Shown here in pieces: positions 33,030 through 41,629 of a DNA stretch of 49,656 bases (its first letter is position 1; each line of letters begins with the position of its first letter). The stretch lies in the IMG/VR virus record IMGVR_UViG_3300022933_000008, positions 1 through 49,656 of that record; one strand, given 5' to 3'. This DNA comes from a virus. The notes under the pieces are model-generated. The model saw nothing but the letters and a program-made list of their open reading frames with translations, did not search any database and was not told the origin of the DNA. A program made the translations under genes and the position numbers.

Positions 33030-34450
33030 TATGACCACCCAAGGCTGACAGCCTGTATTCGTGTTTCTTTAGCCGCGCTTTGGTTATGCGTTGTAATCTT
33101 ATAGCGCATGGCTGTACCTGATGGTTGACCAGAGATGTCGAGGTCGTGAGCGGTGAGGATTGTGTGACCACCTGTATCGCCGTCATCTGTTAGCGTGAAC
33201 TGGGTGTAGGTTACACCGTTGTCACGGCTGGCCCAGCCCTTAATGTCTACGTTAATTTCTGCTGTACCCGCACCGTTGGTGTAGGTCATTACGAGATCGC
33301 CTTTAGTTGGGACTGCCTCTGCGGTTGTTGCGTTGGATACTAGAGTTAAGTCGCCGGGAACAGAGTACGAATCAAACTTTATAAGTACAGTTCCAGAACC
33401 GCCAGCGCCTGTGGAACTTCCGTTGTAATAACCTGTGCCACCGCCTGCGCCGCCTGTATTTGCGGTTCCAGTACCGGGTTGTCCGCTAGTCGTTCCAGCA
33501 GTGCCACCGCCTTGCCCTCCTGAACCGTTCGAGCCGCCACTTGTACCTGCACCGCCACCGCCACCGGAAAACCAGCCAGAATCACCTACGCTTGTACCGA
33601 ATACAGAGGAATAATCCTTACCAGCGCCACCGTTACCCCCATTATTTCCGCCAGATTGACCATTCGATCCAGCCGCTCCCGCACCACCACCACCGGCTGT
33701 TCCATCCGGGCCACTATTACCGGGGGTAGTAGCATTACCACCATTATTACCAAAACCAGTAGCCCCTCCAGAATCACCCTGATTGCCAGTACCGCCCGTC
33801 CTACTTCCGTAATCAGGAGATACACCAGCACCACCACCAGAACCACCACTCAGACCATTATCTTGAAGTCCACCACCACCACCGCCACCAACCGCAGTGC
33901 TTGTGTCGAAAACAGAGTTTGAGCCATTATTGCCGGGTGGGTTGCCGCCGGATGATACACTTGCACCACCACCTCCAACAGTAACGGTATAAGCAGTTCC
34001 TCCAGTTACGCTTCTATTAGTTTGGTAGAGTAGGCCACCAGCACCACCTCCACCACCATAACTTCCCCCCGACCCTCCACCAGCCACAACTAGCAGGTGT
34101 GTTAATGTTGTAAGCCCCGCTGGTGCAGTCCATGTTGTAGATTCAACAGTTGTAAAAGCGGTCGTGCCTCCAGCAACAGAAGTTCCACCCCAGTAATAGT
34201 TAGCGGCATCTCTTATTTCGTCACTAGATGCAGACGCATCAATACCAGTGGCATCTTGGAAATCATCAATCGTCTGATCTACCAAGTCGTACTTAGATAG
34301 CGACCCATTGGCTGCTACCTTGAATCCAAGGATGGCGATGTCTGTTTGTAATCCAGCATCGTCAAATGGTGTGACAGCATCACTCGCTAGATCAGCAGCC
34401 TTGACCTGACCAGCCGTGATATCTTCTGAGCGTATGGTTGTTCTAGTCAT
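33029..34450 (-). CDS. Adhesin with polyglycine-rich centre
   Basis: A 473-residue protein whose middle (about residues 125-355) is a glycine-rich run such as GGGSGGSYGGGGGAGGLLYQ, with insertions. Such regions fold as stacked polyglycine II helices in the receptor-binding tip gp38 of phage S16, and a similar fold is inferred. The N-terminus (DAGLQTDIAILGFKVAANGS, then IDDFQDATGIDAS) and C-terminus (KGWASRDNGVTYTQFTLTDD, ending SAAKETRIQAVSLGWS) are shared with the lectin-like protein downstream. The two genes are thus versions of one frame with different centres. It overlaps the chaperone-like gene upstream by 4 nt. Confidence 0.8.
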   Translation of the reverse strand: MTRTTIRSEDITAGQVKAADLASDAVTPFDDAGLQTDIAILGFKVAANGSLSKYDLVDQTIDDFQDATGIDASASSDEIRDAANYYWGGTSVAGGTTAFTTVESTTWTAPAGLTTLTHLLVVAGGGSGGSYGGGGGAGGLLYQTNRSVTGGTAYTVTVGGGGASVSSGGNPPGNNGSNSVFDTSTAVGGGGGGGLQDNGLSGGSGGGAGVSPDYGSRTGGTGNQGDSGGATGFGNNGGNATTPGNSGPDGTAGGGGAGAAGSNGQSGGNNGGNGGAGKDYSSVFGTSVGDSGWFSGGGGGAGTSGGSNGSGGQGGGTAGTTSGQPGTGTANTGGAGGGTGYYNGSSTGAGGSGTVLIKFDSYSVPGDLTLVSNATTAEAVPTKGDLVMTYTNGAGTAEINVDIKGWASRDNGVTYTQFTLTDDGDTGGHTILTAHDLDISGQPSGTAMRYKITTHNQSAAKETRIQAVSLGWS

Positions 34451-34752
34451 CGTGGGTATTTATCCTTTACCGCTTTAAGTTGCGCCGCCATGTCAGCGGG
34501 GAATACGCCAGCGTGGAATAGAGCGTCTAACTGATCGCCTATGGGTGGGTATTCAGGATCGCGTTTGCGTTGGTATTCAGTGGAGTCGTATTCGGCTTGC
34601 CATTCTGTGTGGGCAGTTTCAATTTCTGCTACTGATGGTTGTGGTGATGCGCTGTTCCATTGTGCAATGAATATATCGCCTCCATCATTCTGTAATGAGA
34701 AGTCTACTTCTGGCGTAAAGCCAAGTTGAATCAATCCGTTTACTGTGATCAT
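34447..34752 (-). CDS. XkdW-like small tail protein / fibre chaperone
   Basis: A 101-residue protein beginning MITVNGLIQLGFTPEVDFSL and ending YPPIGDQLDALFHAGVFPAD plus MAAQLKAVKDKYPR. The closing motif YPPIGDQLDALFH is a strong family mark of small phage proteins in fibre regions, related to XkdW. It probably helps assemble the adhesins encoded on both sides. It overlaps the next gene by 4 nt (ATGA). Confidence 0.78.
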   Translation of the reverse strand: MITVNGLIQLGFTPEVDFSLQNDGGDIFIAQWNSASPQPSVAEIETAHTEWQAEYDSTEYQRKRDPEYPPIGDQLDALFHAGVFPADMAAQLKAVKDKYPR

Positions 34753-34754
34753 TA

Positions 34755-35717
34755 TTAGACCCCCACCAGTTTGAAGCCGGACAAATATGTGTACGCAGTA
34801 AGTAGGTCGTGAGGATCAGCATTACTCTGTTTGGCATATAACTCGATGTAATCCGTTGCCGATAAATTTGCAGAGAAAGAGGAATTGAAGTACAGCGTCT
34901 TATTTGTTGTCGGACTGTATTGCAATTGAAAAGTTCCAAACTGCGATCCATTTTTATATAAACCAAGTTGAAAATATTGGTCTGTGTCAATCATCTGAAT
35001 CCCAGAACCAAAGTGAAAAATATACTTTCCTCCCTCGCCACTCGGCACGGTGAATCGGTAATTTGTGCTTGAATCGAATGCTGAGTCAGAATCCCATTCT
35101 TCCGCATCCAATTGAACCTTTGTCCACACTCCTGACGCGAGACTTTGAGTCGCGGATTTCGAGGCGTGAAAACTCGGTGTGTTGTCGCCACCAGCCTCTG
35201 CCCAACTAGAGTCGCCTCTTAGGAACGTACTAGAAGATGCAGTTCCACTTCCCATTCGCGCAGTACCTAAAGTGCCGCTTGCGATGTTAGATGCGTTGGT
35301 CGTATCCGTAGTGGCTGATGCAGCAAGGCCAGCGATCTTAGATGTCGCTATAGCCGCTGATGCGTTGACATCTGCGTTTACTATGTCGAGGGATGCGAGT
35401 TTGGTTTTGGCTATTGCGGCGGAACTTGAAACCATGTCGTTGGTTACAGAGCCTTGCGCCGGAGTTATCGTCGTGCCGATATCGTTGATGCCTATGACTT
35501 CTAACTTATCGGTTGCAATCAGAGCGGAGGTTAGCGTCAGGGTTACACCTGAAACTGAGTAAGCATCTTCGTGCTGTTTGACACCGTTGATGGTGACGAT
35601 CAGGGATTGTTCGTTGGGGGCTGTCCAAGTTAATGCGTGGGTCGCACTGGTTGAACTGGTTACATAAAAGCGTCTGATGTCAGAGGCTTTAGATTGTATG
35701 TTGCCTTTGTAGGCCAT
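34755..35717 (-). CDS. Tail fibre with C1q-like tip
   Basis: A 320-residue fibre. The N-terminal module is MAYKGNIQSKASDIRRFYVT with a beta domain (LIVTINGVKQHEDAYSVSGV). The shaft carries repeated A-A-I-A-x-x-K-I/L units (SSSAAIAKTKLASLDIVNAD, then VNASAAIATSKIAGLAAS). The last 130 residues (GDNTPSFHASKSATQSLASG, then GEGGKYIFHFGSG and DYIELYAKQSNAD) fit a C1q/TNF-like jelly-roll, a trimeric head often found at fibre tips. It overlaps the next upstream gene by 1 nt. Confidence 0.78.
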   Translation of the reverse strand: MAYKGNIQSKASDIRRFYVTSSTSATHALTWTAPNEQSLIVTINGVKQHEDAYSVSGVTLTLTSALIATDKLEVIGINDIGTTITPAQGSVTNDMVSSSAAIAKTKLASLDIVNADVNASAAIATSKIAGLAASATTDTTNASNIASGTLGTARMGSGTASSSTFLRGDSSWAEAGGDNTPSFHASKSATQSLASGVWTKVQLDAEEWDSDSAFDSSTNYRFTVPSGEGGKYIFHFGSGIQMIDTDQYFQLGLYKNGSQFGTFQLQYSPTTNKTLYFNSSFSANLSATDYIELYAKQSNADPHDLLTAYTYLSGFKLVGV

Positions 35718-36055
35718 TAGGACTGCTCCAATACGCTCAGTGCTACGTCAATGGATGAGGCGGTGTTGGACTCGACTTTAAAGATGTCGCCGGTTTCCAT
35801 TACGACCTTGCCCTCGATGAGTTCAAAGGATGCGCCAGTGGGGATGGGCAGGTCTTTAACGAGATATACGTCGTCCGCGTTCTCGCCGGTTGACGAGGCT
35901 GTGACGATCTTTACGTTCACCTTTATCTGGCTTGCAGTGATGTTTGCAAGGACAGCGCCTATTACTACGGTCGTTGTTGCGGAGGGTACGGTGTAGACAG
36001 AGGTGAGTGTTGAGCCTACAGCCGTGTCAGTTTTGAGTTTGAAAGTGTTTGCCAT
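35717..36055 (-). CDS. Small beta structural protein (decoration-like)
   Basis: A 112-residue beta protein: MANTFKLKTDTAVGSTLTSV, then TTTVVIGAVLANITASQIKV and a closing FKVESNTASSIDVALSVLEQ. This matches a common small phage protein found with fibres or as a head decoration. No catalytic residues. It stands 4 nt from the large fibre upstream and overlaps the C1q-like fibre by 1 nt. Confidence 0.72.
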   Translation of the reverse strand: MANTFKLKTDTAVGSTLTSVYTVPSATTTVVIGAVLANITASQIKVNVKIVTASSTGENADDVYLVKDLPIPTGASFELIEGKVVMETGDIFKVESNTASSIDVALSVLEQS

Positions 36056-36059
36056 TGGA

Positions 36060-37703
36060 TTATCCGAGTGCGATTGCCATTACGATTGCATCTGGAACGG
36101 CTGCAATTTGCGTGTTGATTTTCGATGCAGACCACAAATCTGTCGTCCCAGAAGCGGCGTCGTCGATCTCCCGATGCTTGGTTGTGTTGCTTAGGTGGGT
36201 CTGGATTGCGGCGTCTGCGGGTTCGTATGTTCCGGTATGGTTGTGATCGCCTGCGGAAACGGTGCCAGCGGTTGTGCCGACGCTGAGAGTTGCGGCCCCG
36301 CCCAAGCCAGAGATGTCTGTGTTGGCTAGGGAGGCTGGGATGTAGGAAGTGGAACCGGACGCGTATTTCAGGACTTGGCCGTTTGTGGCTGTAGTGCTGG
36401 ATACGTCGCCCATGTCTGTGGTGTTGAACGAGGCGAAGCCAGCGGAGGTTACGAAGGATGAGCCGTTATAGACCTTCATAGCGTCCAAAGTTGTGTCGTA
36501 CCAGAGGTCGCCGGAGTCGAGGGAGGTGGATGGCGCGGTGGCTTGGACTCTGTATTTCTCGGCGAATGAATTGACGCCGGTAATGTTTGAGGCTGTCGTG
36601 TTGACGTTGGTTATGTCTGTAGCGACGGTGGCCATGTTAGTTACGTTGGCGGCGGTGCCGAGCGTATTCATGTCAGACACGACATCTGCTGTGCCAAGGG
36701 TGTTCATGTCTGAGACTATGTCGGCAGTTGCAAGAGTGTTCATGTCTGAGACAACATCCGCCGTAGCAAGAGTGTTCATGTCTGAGACAACATCTGCTGT
36801 ACCGAGAGTGTTCATGTCCGCGACCACATCTGCTGTGGCGAGGATGTTCATGTCTGAGACGATGTCCGCCGTAGCGAGAGTGTTCATGTCTGAGACAACG
36901 TCTGCGGTGCCGAGGGTGTTCATGTCTGCCACTACGTCAGCGGTGGCCAGAGTGTTCATGTCGGCCACTACATCGGTAGTGGCGAGGATGGCCATGTCTG
37001 CGACGGCGTCGGAGGTGCCGAGGAGTCCGATCTCAGTGGCTTGGCCAGCGACAGTGGAAATGTCGGCTATGTTTGTGGCGACAGTGGCTACATCGGCTTG
37101 GGTGGCCCAATATTTTGCAGAGTAGGAAGTGCCAGTGACGTAGCCAGAGGTTTTCTCAGCCCACTCGGAAGCAAGGGTTGCGCTGGCGGAAGCGGCTGTG
37201 GCTTGGGTTGTGGCTGTGGTGGCTTGGGTGGTGGCTGTAGTGGCTGAAGTTGAGGCCGAGGTCGTGGCTGTGCTTAGTGCGGTGCCATCAAGGATTGTGG
37301 TGAACTTGGTGCCGTCCGGTGCAGCGGTCGAAGAGGTGTGCGCTTCGTCACAGATGTAGGTTCCGTTGTTATAGGTGACAACGTCCAGTTGTTCGTAGGC
37401 TGTAGATGTGGTGTGTGCGCCTTTCTGGCGGAAAATGTAAGCGGCGTCTACATCCGTCCACGAGGCTGCGGGATCGGAGAAAGTTCCCATGCGGGTTTGC
37501 AGGGAACGGGTGGATGTATTGATCTTTAGTTGGAATGAGTCGGAATCGACCAAGCCAGTTGTGGAAGACCATATATCGCCTAGTATGTCGTAGAGATTAC
37601 GGTTGTTGAACTCACAGGCTTCGAGGTATGTGTCGAGGACGTGGGTTCCAGTCTTGGATGAAGTGAAACTGATCTGTTCACTGATTGGTCTGGTGATAGC
37701 CAT
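36060..37703 (-). CDS. Major tail fibre with T7 gp17-like N-terminus position and 12-residue repeats
   Basis: A 547-residue fibre. The N-terminal 120 residues (TYLEACEFNNRNLYDILGDI, then DAAYIFRQKGAHTTSTAYEQ) likely bind the tail. Residues ~150-185 are low-complexity Ala/Thr/Ser, followed by AEKTSGYVTGTSYSAKYWA, a fibre shaft start. Then come about ten copies of a 12-residue repeat close to TADVVSDMNTLA, with hydrophobic spacing suited to a trimeric coil or triple beta helix. After a LWYDTTLDAMKVYNGSSFV module the protein ends in a collar-like domain (HNHTGTYEPADAAIQTHLSN). It is the first and longest of the adhesin array, encoded close to the portal. Confidence 0.82.
   Translation of the reverse strand: MAITRPISEQISFTSSKTGTHVLDTYLEACEFNNRNLYDILGDIWSSTTGLVDSDSFQLKINTSTRSLQTRMGTFSDPAASWTDVDAAYIFRQKGAHTTSTAYEQLDVVTYNNGTYICDEAHTSSTAAPDGTKFTTILDGTALSTATTSASTSATTATTQATTATTQATAASASATLASEWAEKTSGYVTGTSYSAKYWATQADVATVATNIADISTVAGQATEIGLLGTSDAVADMAILATTDVVADMNTLATADVVADMNTLGTADVVSDMNTLATADIVSDMNILATADVVADMNTLGTADVVSDMNTLATADVVSDMNTLATADIVSDMNTLGTADVVSDMNTLGTAANVTNMATVATDITNVNTTASNITGVNSFAEKYRVQATAPSTSLDSGDLWYDTTLDAMKVYNGSSFVTSAGFASFNTTDMGDVSSTTATNGQVLKYASGSTSYIPASLANTDISGLGGAATLSVGTTAGTVSAGDHNHTGTYEPADAAIQTHLSNTTKHREIDDAASGTTDLWSASKINTQIAAVPDAIVMAIALG
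36661..37023 (-). repeat. About ten 36-bp tandem repeats inside the major fibre gene
   Basis: The GTTCATGTC word recurs every 36 bp on the plus strand (for example near 36702, 36738, 36774 and so on). Copies differ at a few positions, mostly third codon bases and GCG/GGT choices that give A/G and V/I/S/A swaps. They encode the 12-residue shaft repeat. Their number may change by slippage or recombination. Confidence 0.85.
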
Positions 37704-38029
37704 TACTCAGTGGCTCCTTTATTGTCGTACCAGCCTTTGGATTTCATGAATCGAATGACGTGTTTTTTTGACAAGGCAATCTCGTCGTCGCTGGGGTTGT
37801 TTGCGGCGATGGCTTCGTGGGCGCGAGATAAGTCTTTCACTTCAGCGGAGAGGTTGCCAAGGCGGATGTTTATGTCATTAACAATGTCCGAGATGTCGGC
37901 TGGAGGTGCTTTGGCTTTAATGGCTTCAGCGATGTGGGTTTGGACTTCCGATGCGATGGATTGGCGTATCTTCGCGAGGAAGGCTTCTAGGTCGTCTAGT
38001 CTGGCTATGAGTTGTTTGATGTCTGGCAT
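37703..38029 (-). CDS. Small coiled-coil protein between portal and fibre
   Basis: A 108-residue helical protein: DIKQLIARLDDLEAFLAKIR at the start, SDIVNDINIRLGNLSAEVKD in the middle, and SDDEIALSKKHVIRFMKSKG near the end, which looks like a short DNA- or protein-binding helix pair. It overlaps both neighbours by 1 nt. Small coiled-coil proteins at this place occur in related podoviruses; a role in head assembly or fibre attachment is inferred from place only. Confidence 0.7.
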   Translation of the reverse strand: MPDIKQLIARLDDLEAFLAKIRQSIASEVQTHIAEAIKAKAPPADISDIVNDINIRLGNLSAEVKDLSRAHEAIAANNPSDDEIALSKKHVIRFMKSKGWYDNKGATE

Positions 38030-39912
38030 TACGCGGCTCTTATGGGTTTAAGGTTTCCTTGATCGACCTGTTGCTGGACTTGTTCATTGGACTGAACGGA
38101 TGCGCCTCGCCTCTTTTCCATCATGGCTAGTTCTTGGCTTGGGGATAAGCCTTGTTCGCGTTGTTCAGCGGAGATACGGAACTGGTCTAGGTCGGAGATG
38201 CCCATTGCGCGTATGGCTTCTTCGGCGATCTTGCCGGAGTTGTATTCCATATTGAGTCCCGTCTGGTGCATGATTTGAAGAATGGACATCCATGTTTCTG
38301 CGTTGCGGGTTGGTTCAAGGGGTAGGGTGCCGTCTACCACGAGGTAGTCGACATCACCCTGAAGGTCGTTGGAAGATTCAAAGTCGATGTAATCGTCTTC
38401 CACCATGCTTGATAGTTGGTTCGGCATATCGTAGGGGTCTACGCGGATGGAACCTTGGAAGGGAAGCGAATCTTGGATGTTGGATACCATCATGCGCACC
38501 ATAGGGCGCATGGTTGTGGCGGACATGATTCGTGACATTACGCCAAGGCGTTGAGAGCCAAGTTGGGTTAGGCGCTGGATTTCTGTGGCGGTGCGTACGT
38601 CGGGAGTTGGCATGCCTTGTTGTGCGTCAGATGCGGCGGCAGTTCTGTTCTTGAGTTCAGAGATCGCGGCGATGTCGTTCCAGTGTCCTCTTGTTACGTC
38701 AGGGACTTGGGCTATGAATACACCGTCGCCGGGATTTGTGCCCGGCATAGTTCGGACGATGCCCCACGGGTTACGGTCGATCAGATCGGGGATCGAGACT
38801 TGGGTAGGGTCTGCGAAGATCAAGTTGTTTAGAGCGGCTTGGACGTTATCAATGCGGGAGCGGAGAAGCCAAGTGGCTACGTCGTGGAGCGGGAGTAGTA
38901 GGTCGTAGAGTGATTGGCCGTAGGTCTTGTGGGAGTCGTGATAGATGCCGCCCATGACTATGGGGAACTGCTGGCCGTACGGGTTGAGTTGGCAACGGAT
39001 TACGTATTGCTCGTCAAGGATTGTTAGGAGAAGCCAAATGTTTTCGACGTTAGGCATACCAACTTCGTAGCCCGCTACGTTTACCCACAGTTCGTCAACT
39101 ACGTTTGCGTTTGAGAGTTTGATTGAGTTGTGGCGTTCATTGGCTAGTGATGGGTCAATATTCCAGCCGCGACCTTCTTCCGTGTTGTACTGGTGGCAAA
39201 GCCAACCAAGACGGGTTGCGTCTAGGCGGTTGCGGAGTCCGGGGAAGCGTTTTAGTTTTGGGTAGAGGCCGGATCGGAGTAGGTTGTTGTAGGTGACGAA
39301 GTCGGTGAAGCCAATGAAGCCCATTGATTCCCAGTCGCCCCATGAGACGCGGGGGTCTGGGAAGGTGCGGCGTGGATCGAAGTTGATGATGTTGTTATGG
39401 TTGGACTTGGAATCCCATACAATTTTGGTTGGCGCGAAGCCGTAGCGGATGGCGTCCTGCATCATTTGAGCAATGCGGGCTTCTCCTGCGGTGCGTCGCA
39501 TGTGTTGGTGGAGGACGCGTTCGAGAATCATGGAGACCTTACGGGACTCACGATTCATGCCTTCGAGTTGGAACATGGGGTTGCGGCCAGCAAGGGCGGC
39601 CATCAGGTAGGTCTGGACTGTGTCCGCGATAGCGCGGGTGTCAGTGATTACTGCCTTTTCGCGGAATTGGGTGGCAGATTCGGGGACGTATACATCGTGA
39701 GCGCGGTCGGCTTCTTTCCAGTGTGGATAGCGTTTGGATATGCGCGAGTGCGACATATCTAGGCATGCGCGAGCGAAGGATACAAGTTTCTGTTCTTCCT
39801 CATCAGAGATGAGGGGGGCAATATCCTGTAGTTCTTCGAGAGCGCGCGCGTAGGGGGACAGATCGACTATCGTATGATCTTCTGTCCCGCGTAAATCACG
39901 GTAGTCAGACAT
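38029..39912 (-). CDS. Portal protein (head-tail connector)
   Basis: A 627-residue portal of the podovirus type. It carries the usual marks: an N-terminal helical clip (EEEQKLVSFARACLDMSHSR), TDTRAIADTVQTYLMAALAG, a wing with DPRRTFPDPRVSWGDWESMG, the HDVATWLLRSRIDNVQAALN stem helix and a long C-terminal Gln/Met region (SPSQELAMMEKRRGASVQSN). It would form the 12-fold ring for DNA entry and exit. It follows the terminase gene after 40 nt, with a GGGACGAC element in the gap, and overlaps the coiled-coil gene downstream by 1 nt. Confidence 0.88.
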   Translation of the reverse strand: MSDYRDLRGTEDHTIVDLSPYARALEELQDIAPLISDEEEQKLVSFARACLDMSHSRISKRYPHWKEADRAHDVYVPESATQFREKAVITDTRAIADTVQTYLMAALAGRNPMFQLEGMNRESRKVSMILERVLHQHMRRTAGEARIAQMMQDAIRYGFAPTKIVWDSKSNHNNIINFDPRRTFPDPRVSWGDWESMGFIGFTDFVTYNNLLRSGLYPKLKRFPGLRNRLDATRLGWLCHQYNTEEGRGWNIDPSLANERHNSIKLSNANVVDELWVNVAGYEVGMPNVENIWLLLTILDEQYVIRCQLNPYGQQFPIVMGGIYHDSHKTYGQSLYDLLLPLHDVATWLLRSRIDNVQAALNNLIFADPTQVSIPDLIDRNPWGIVRTMPGTNPGDGVFIAQVPDVTRGHWNDIAAISELKNRTAAASDAQQGMPTPDVRTATEIQRLTQLGSQRLGVMSRIMSATTMRPMVRMMVSNIQDSLPFQGSIRVDPYDMPNQLSSMVEDDYIDFESSNDLQGDVDYLVVDGTLPLEPTRNAETWMSILQIMHQTGLNMEYNSGKIAEEAIRAMGISDLDQFRISAEQREQGLSPSQELAMMEKRRGASVQSNEQVQQQVDQGNLKPIRAA

Positions 39913-39928
39913 GGTTTCAATTCTCTTT

Positions 39929-39951
39929 GGTTAAGGGTCTTTTGTCGTCCC
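39929..39951 (-). promoter_or_regulatory. GGGACGAC post-stop element, terminase copy
   Basis: Read leftward: 1 nt after the terminase TAA comes GGGACGAC, 6 nt later CCCTTAACC. Same words and same spacing as the copy after the capsid gene (23936-23958). It stands before the portal ATG. Confidence 0.5.
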
Positions 39952-39952
39952 G

Positions 39953-41629
39953 TTACAAGCCCCAGCCACGCCAGTTTGTGAGGTTTGCTAGGGATGAAAA
40001 CGAGTCTCTATATTTGGAATAGTGATTGCTTAGGGAGTCATTCACGTTTATAGATACATCAAAGGAAGAGCCAACGTGCATTTTTGAGATGGCGTCTAGT
40101 AGGATGGAAAGGGAGTCAACATCATCATCGTGAGCGGAGGAAGGGAACGAGACAGTGGCGTTGATGAAATCGTCTACCCAGTGCGCGGCTTGGGGAAGCC
40201 AAACGCGACCGCCCTCGATGAGTGGGGTGACAGAGTGGGCGCGTGCGACCTTGTCGGCGTTGACTTTGTAGGGGATGACAGAGATGCCGGATTCGTTCTT
40301 GAGTTCTTGGATCAAGGATTGGCCAGAGGCTTTGTCCTCGATGTAGAAGCCGCGTAGCCCTTTGCCTCGGTATTTGGTGTTGAGTTGGATGGCTTTCTGT
40401 TTGAGTTCAGGGAAGTCGTAGCGGCCCTTTACGCGGTCGATGATGTAGATGTCGCCGTCTGTGGCTAGGCCGCCGACAAGGAAGACGGAGTAGTCAGCGG
40501 TTTCGGTTTTCTTGAAGGCGGTATCAGCGGAGATAAGTAGGGATTGAAAGTTGGTGGGCTGGATAACTTCGGGGTCGTAGAATTTCCACCAGTCTGCTTT
40601 GAAGATGTTACCGCCCTCGATGTATGGAGATTGTTGGTAAAGGGCAGCAAACTCGCGCGGATTAAGGCGTTCGATGCGGTTTAAAGAATCAAGGGGAAAG
40701 CGTTCCGGCCAAAGGGCTTGGGTGGTGGTCTCAGTGTAGTGGCGCTTTGATGGGGCGATGGTGCTGAGTTTGCCTTTAGGGATGTAGCGGGAATCTGTAG
40801 GGGGTAATCCCGCGACGGATTTCTTGATGCCGTCTTTGATTTCTAGTTTGGCTGGGAAGTTGATATGAAGCCAACGGTTCTCTGCCCAGTCCTCTGTGAG
40901 TTGGATGCGTCCACCGGGGTCGTCAGGGTGCCAGCGAGTTAGGATCATGATCTGGATTGGGTGGGCGCCATTGGATTCGGGCTGGAGCCGGGTGATTAGG
41001 GCGGAGATGTAGTAGTTCCATGCGTTGTTACGGGTGGTCATGGACTCGGCTTCTTGCCGGTTCTTGATGGGGTCGTCGACTATTAGTAGGTTGGCTGGTC
41101 GGCCAGAAGTGGTGCCGCCCATGCCTATGCCGAAGTAGGCTCCGCCGTCTTGGGTGCGCCATACGTCTGCTGCGCGAGATGATTCATCGAACGAGAAGTG
41201 CGGGAATATTTGATTGAACAGGGGTTCGTTTACTACGGAACGGACTGCGCGGCCAAAGTCAGTGGCTAGGGATGAGTTGTAGGAGGTAGACATGATGTAG
41301 CGCGATGGATTGCGCCCCATGTAATAGGCTGGGAAGAACTGGGTTGCGTACGTGGATTTAGCGTGGCGAGGCGGCATATTGATCAGAAGGTTGTAGACCG
41401 GAACGCCTTTGTGGTTATCGGCCGTGAGGGAGCCGTCTGCCTTAGTATTTCCTGTAAAGCCAGATGTGAGTTTGCGCTTCTCTAGGAGGTCGAGAGCACG
41501 CATTAGGGTGTATTGGAAATCGGGAATGTCCCACTCCGGGTGCAGGGCTTCGACAAAGCCGACAAAGGAGTCTTCGGCTTTGCGTACTTGTAGCAGGTAC
41601 TTGGCTGCGTCTTTTCGGCTTAGGTTCAT
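39953..41629 (-). CDS. terL: Terminase large subunit
   Basis: A 558-residue packaging motor. ATPase part: Walker A-like MPPRHAKST at residues 85-93, Walker B LLIVDD at 181-186, coupling motif ILTRWH at 229-234. Nuclease part: D369 (SADT), E431/D432 (IEDKASGQ) and the D-rich HDDDVDSLS near 501-505, the RNase H-like acidic set. Length is typical. Its ATG overlaps the stop of the 88-residue gene upstream (ATGA). The variant MPPRHAKST in place of a classic GxxxxGKT is usual for this branch of terminases. Confidence 0.95.
   Translation of the reverse strand: MNLSRKDAAKYLLQVRKAEDSFVGFVEALHPEWDIPDFQYTLMRALDLLEKRKLTSGFTGNTKADGSLTADNHKGVPVYNLLINMPPRHAKSTYATQFFPAYYMGRNPSRYIMSTSYNSSLATDFGRAVRSVVNEPLFNQIFPHFSFDESSRAADVWRTQDGGAYFGIGMGGTTSGRPANLLIVDDPIKNRQEAESMTTRNNAWNYYISALITRLQPESNGAHPIQIMILTRWHPDDPGGRIQLTEDWAENRWLHINFPAKLEIKDGIKKSVAGLPPTDSRYIPKGKLSTIAPSKRHYTETTTQALWPERFPLDSLNRIERLNPREFAALYQQSPYIEGGNIFKADWWKFYDPEVIQPTNFQSLLISADTAFKKTETADYSVFLVGGLATDGDIYIIDRVKGRYDFPELKQKAIQLNTKYRGKGLRGFYIEDKASGQSLIQELKNESGISVIPYKVNADKVARAHSVTPLIEGGRVWLPQAAHWVDDFINATVSFPSSAHDDDVDSLSILLDAISKMHVGSSFDVSINVNDSLSNHYSKYRDSFSSLANLTNWRGWGL

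Noticed and set aside
36661-37023. CRISPR-like array with 36-bp period
   Set aside because: There are no unique spacers; the units are continuous in-frame protein repeats.
36493-37125. 210-codon rightward frame of MSETTSAVARVF repeats
   Set aside because: Antisense shadow of the 36-bp repeats in the fibre gene.
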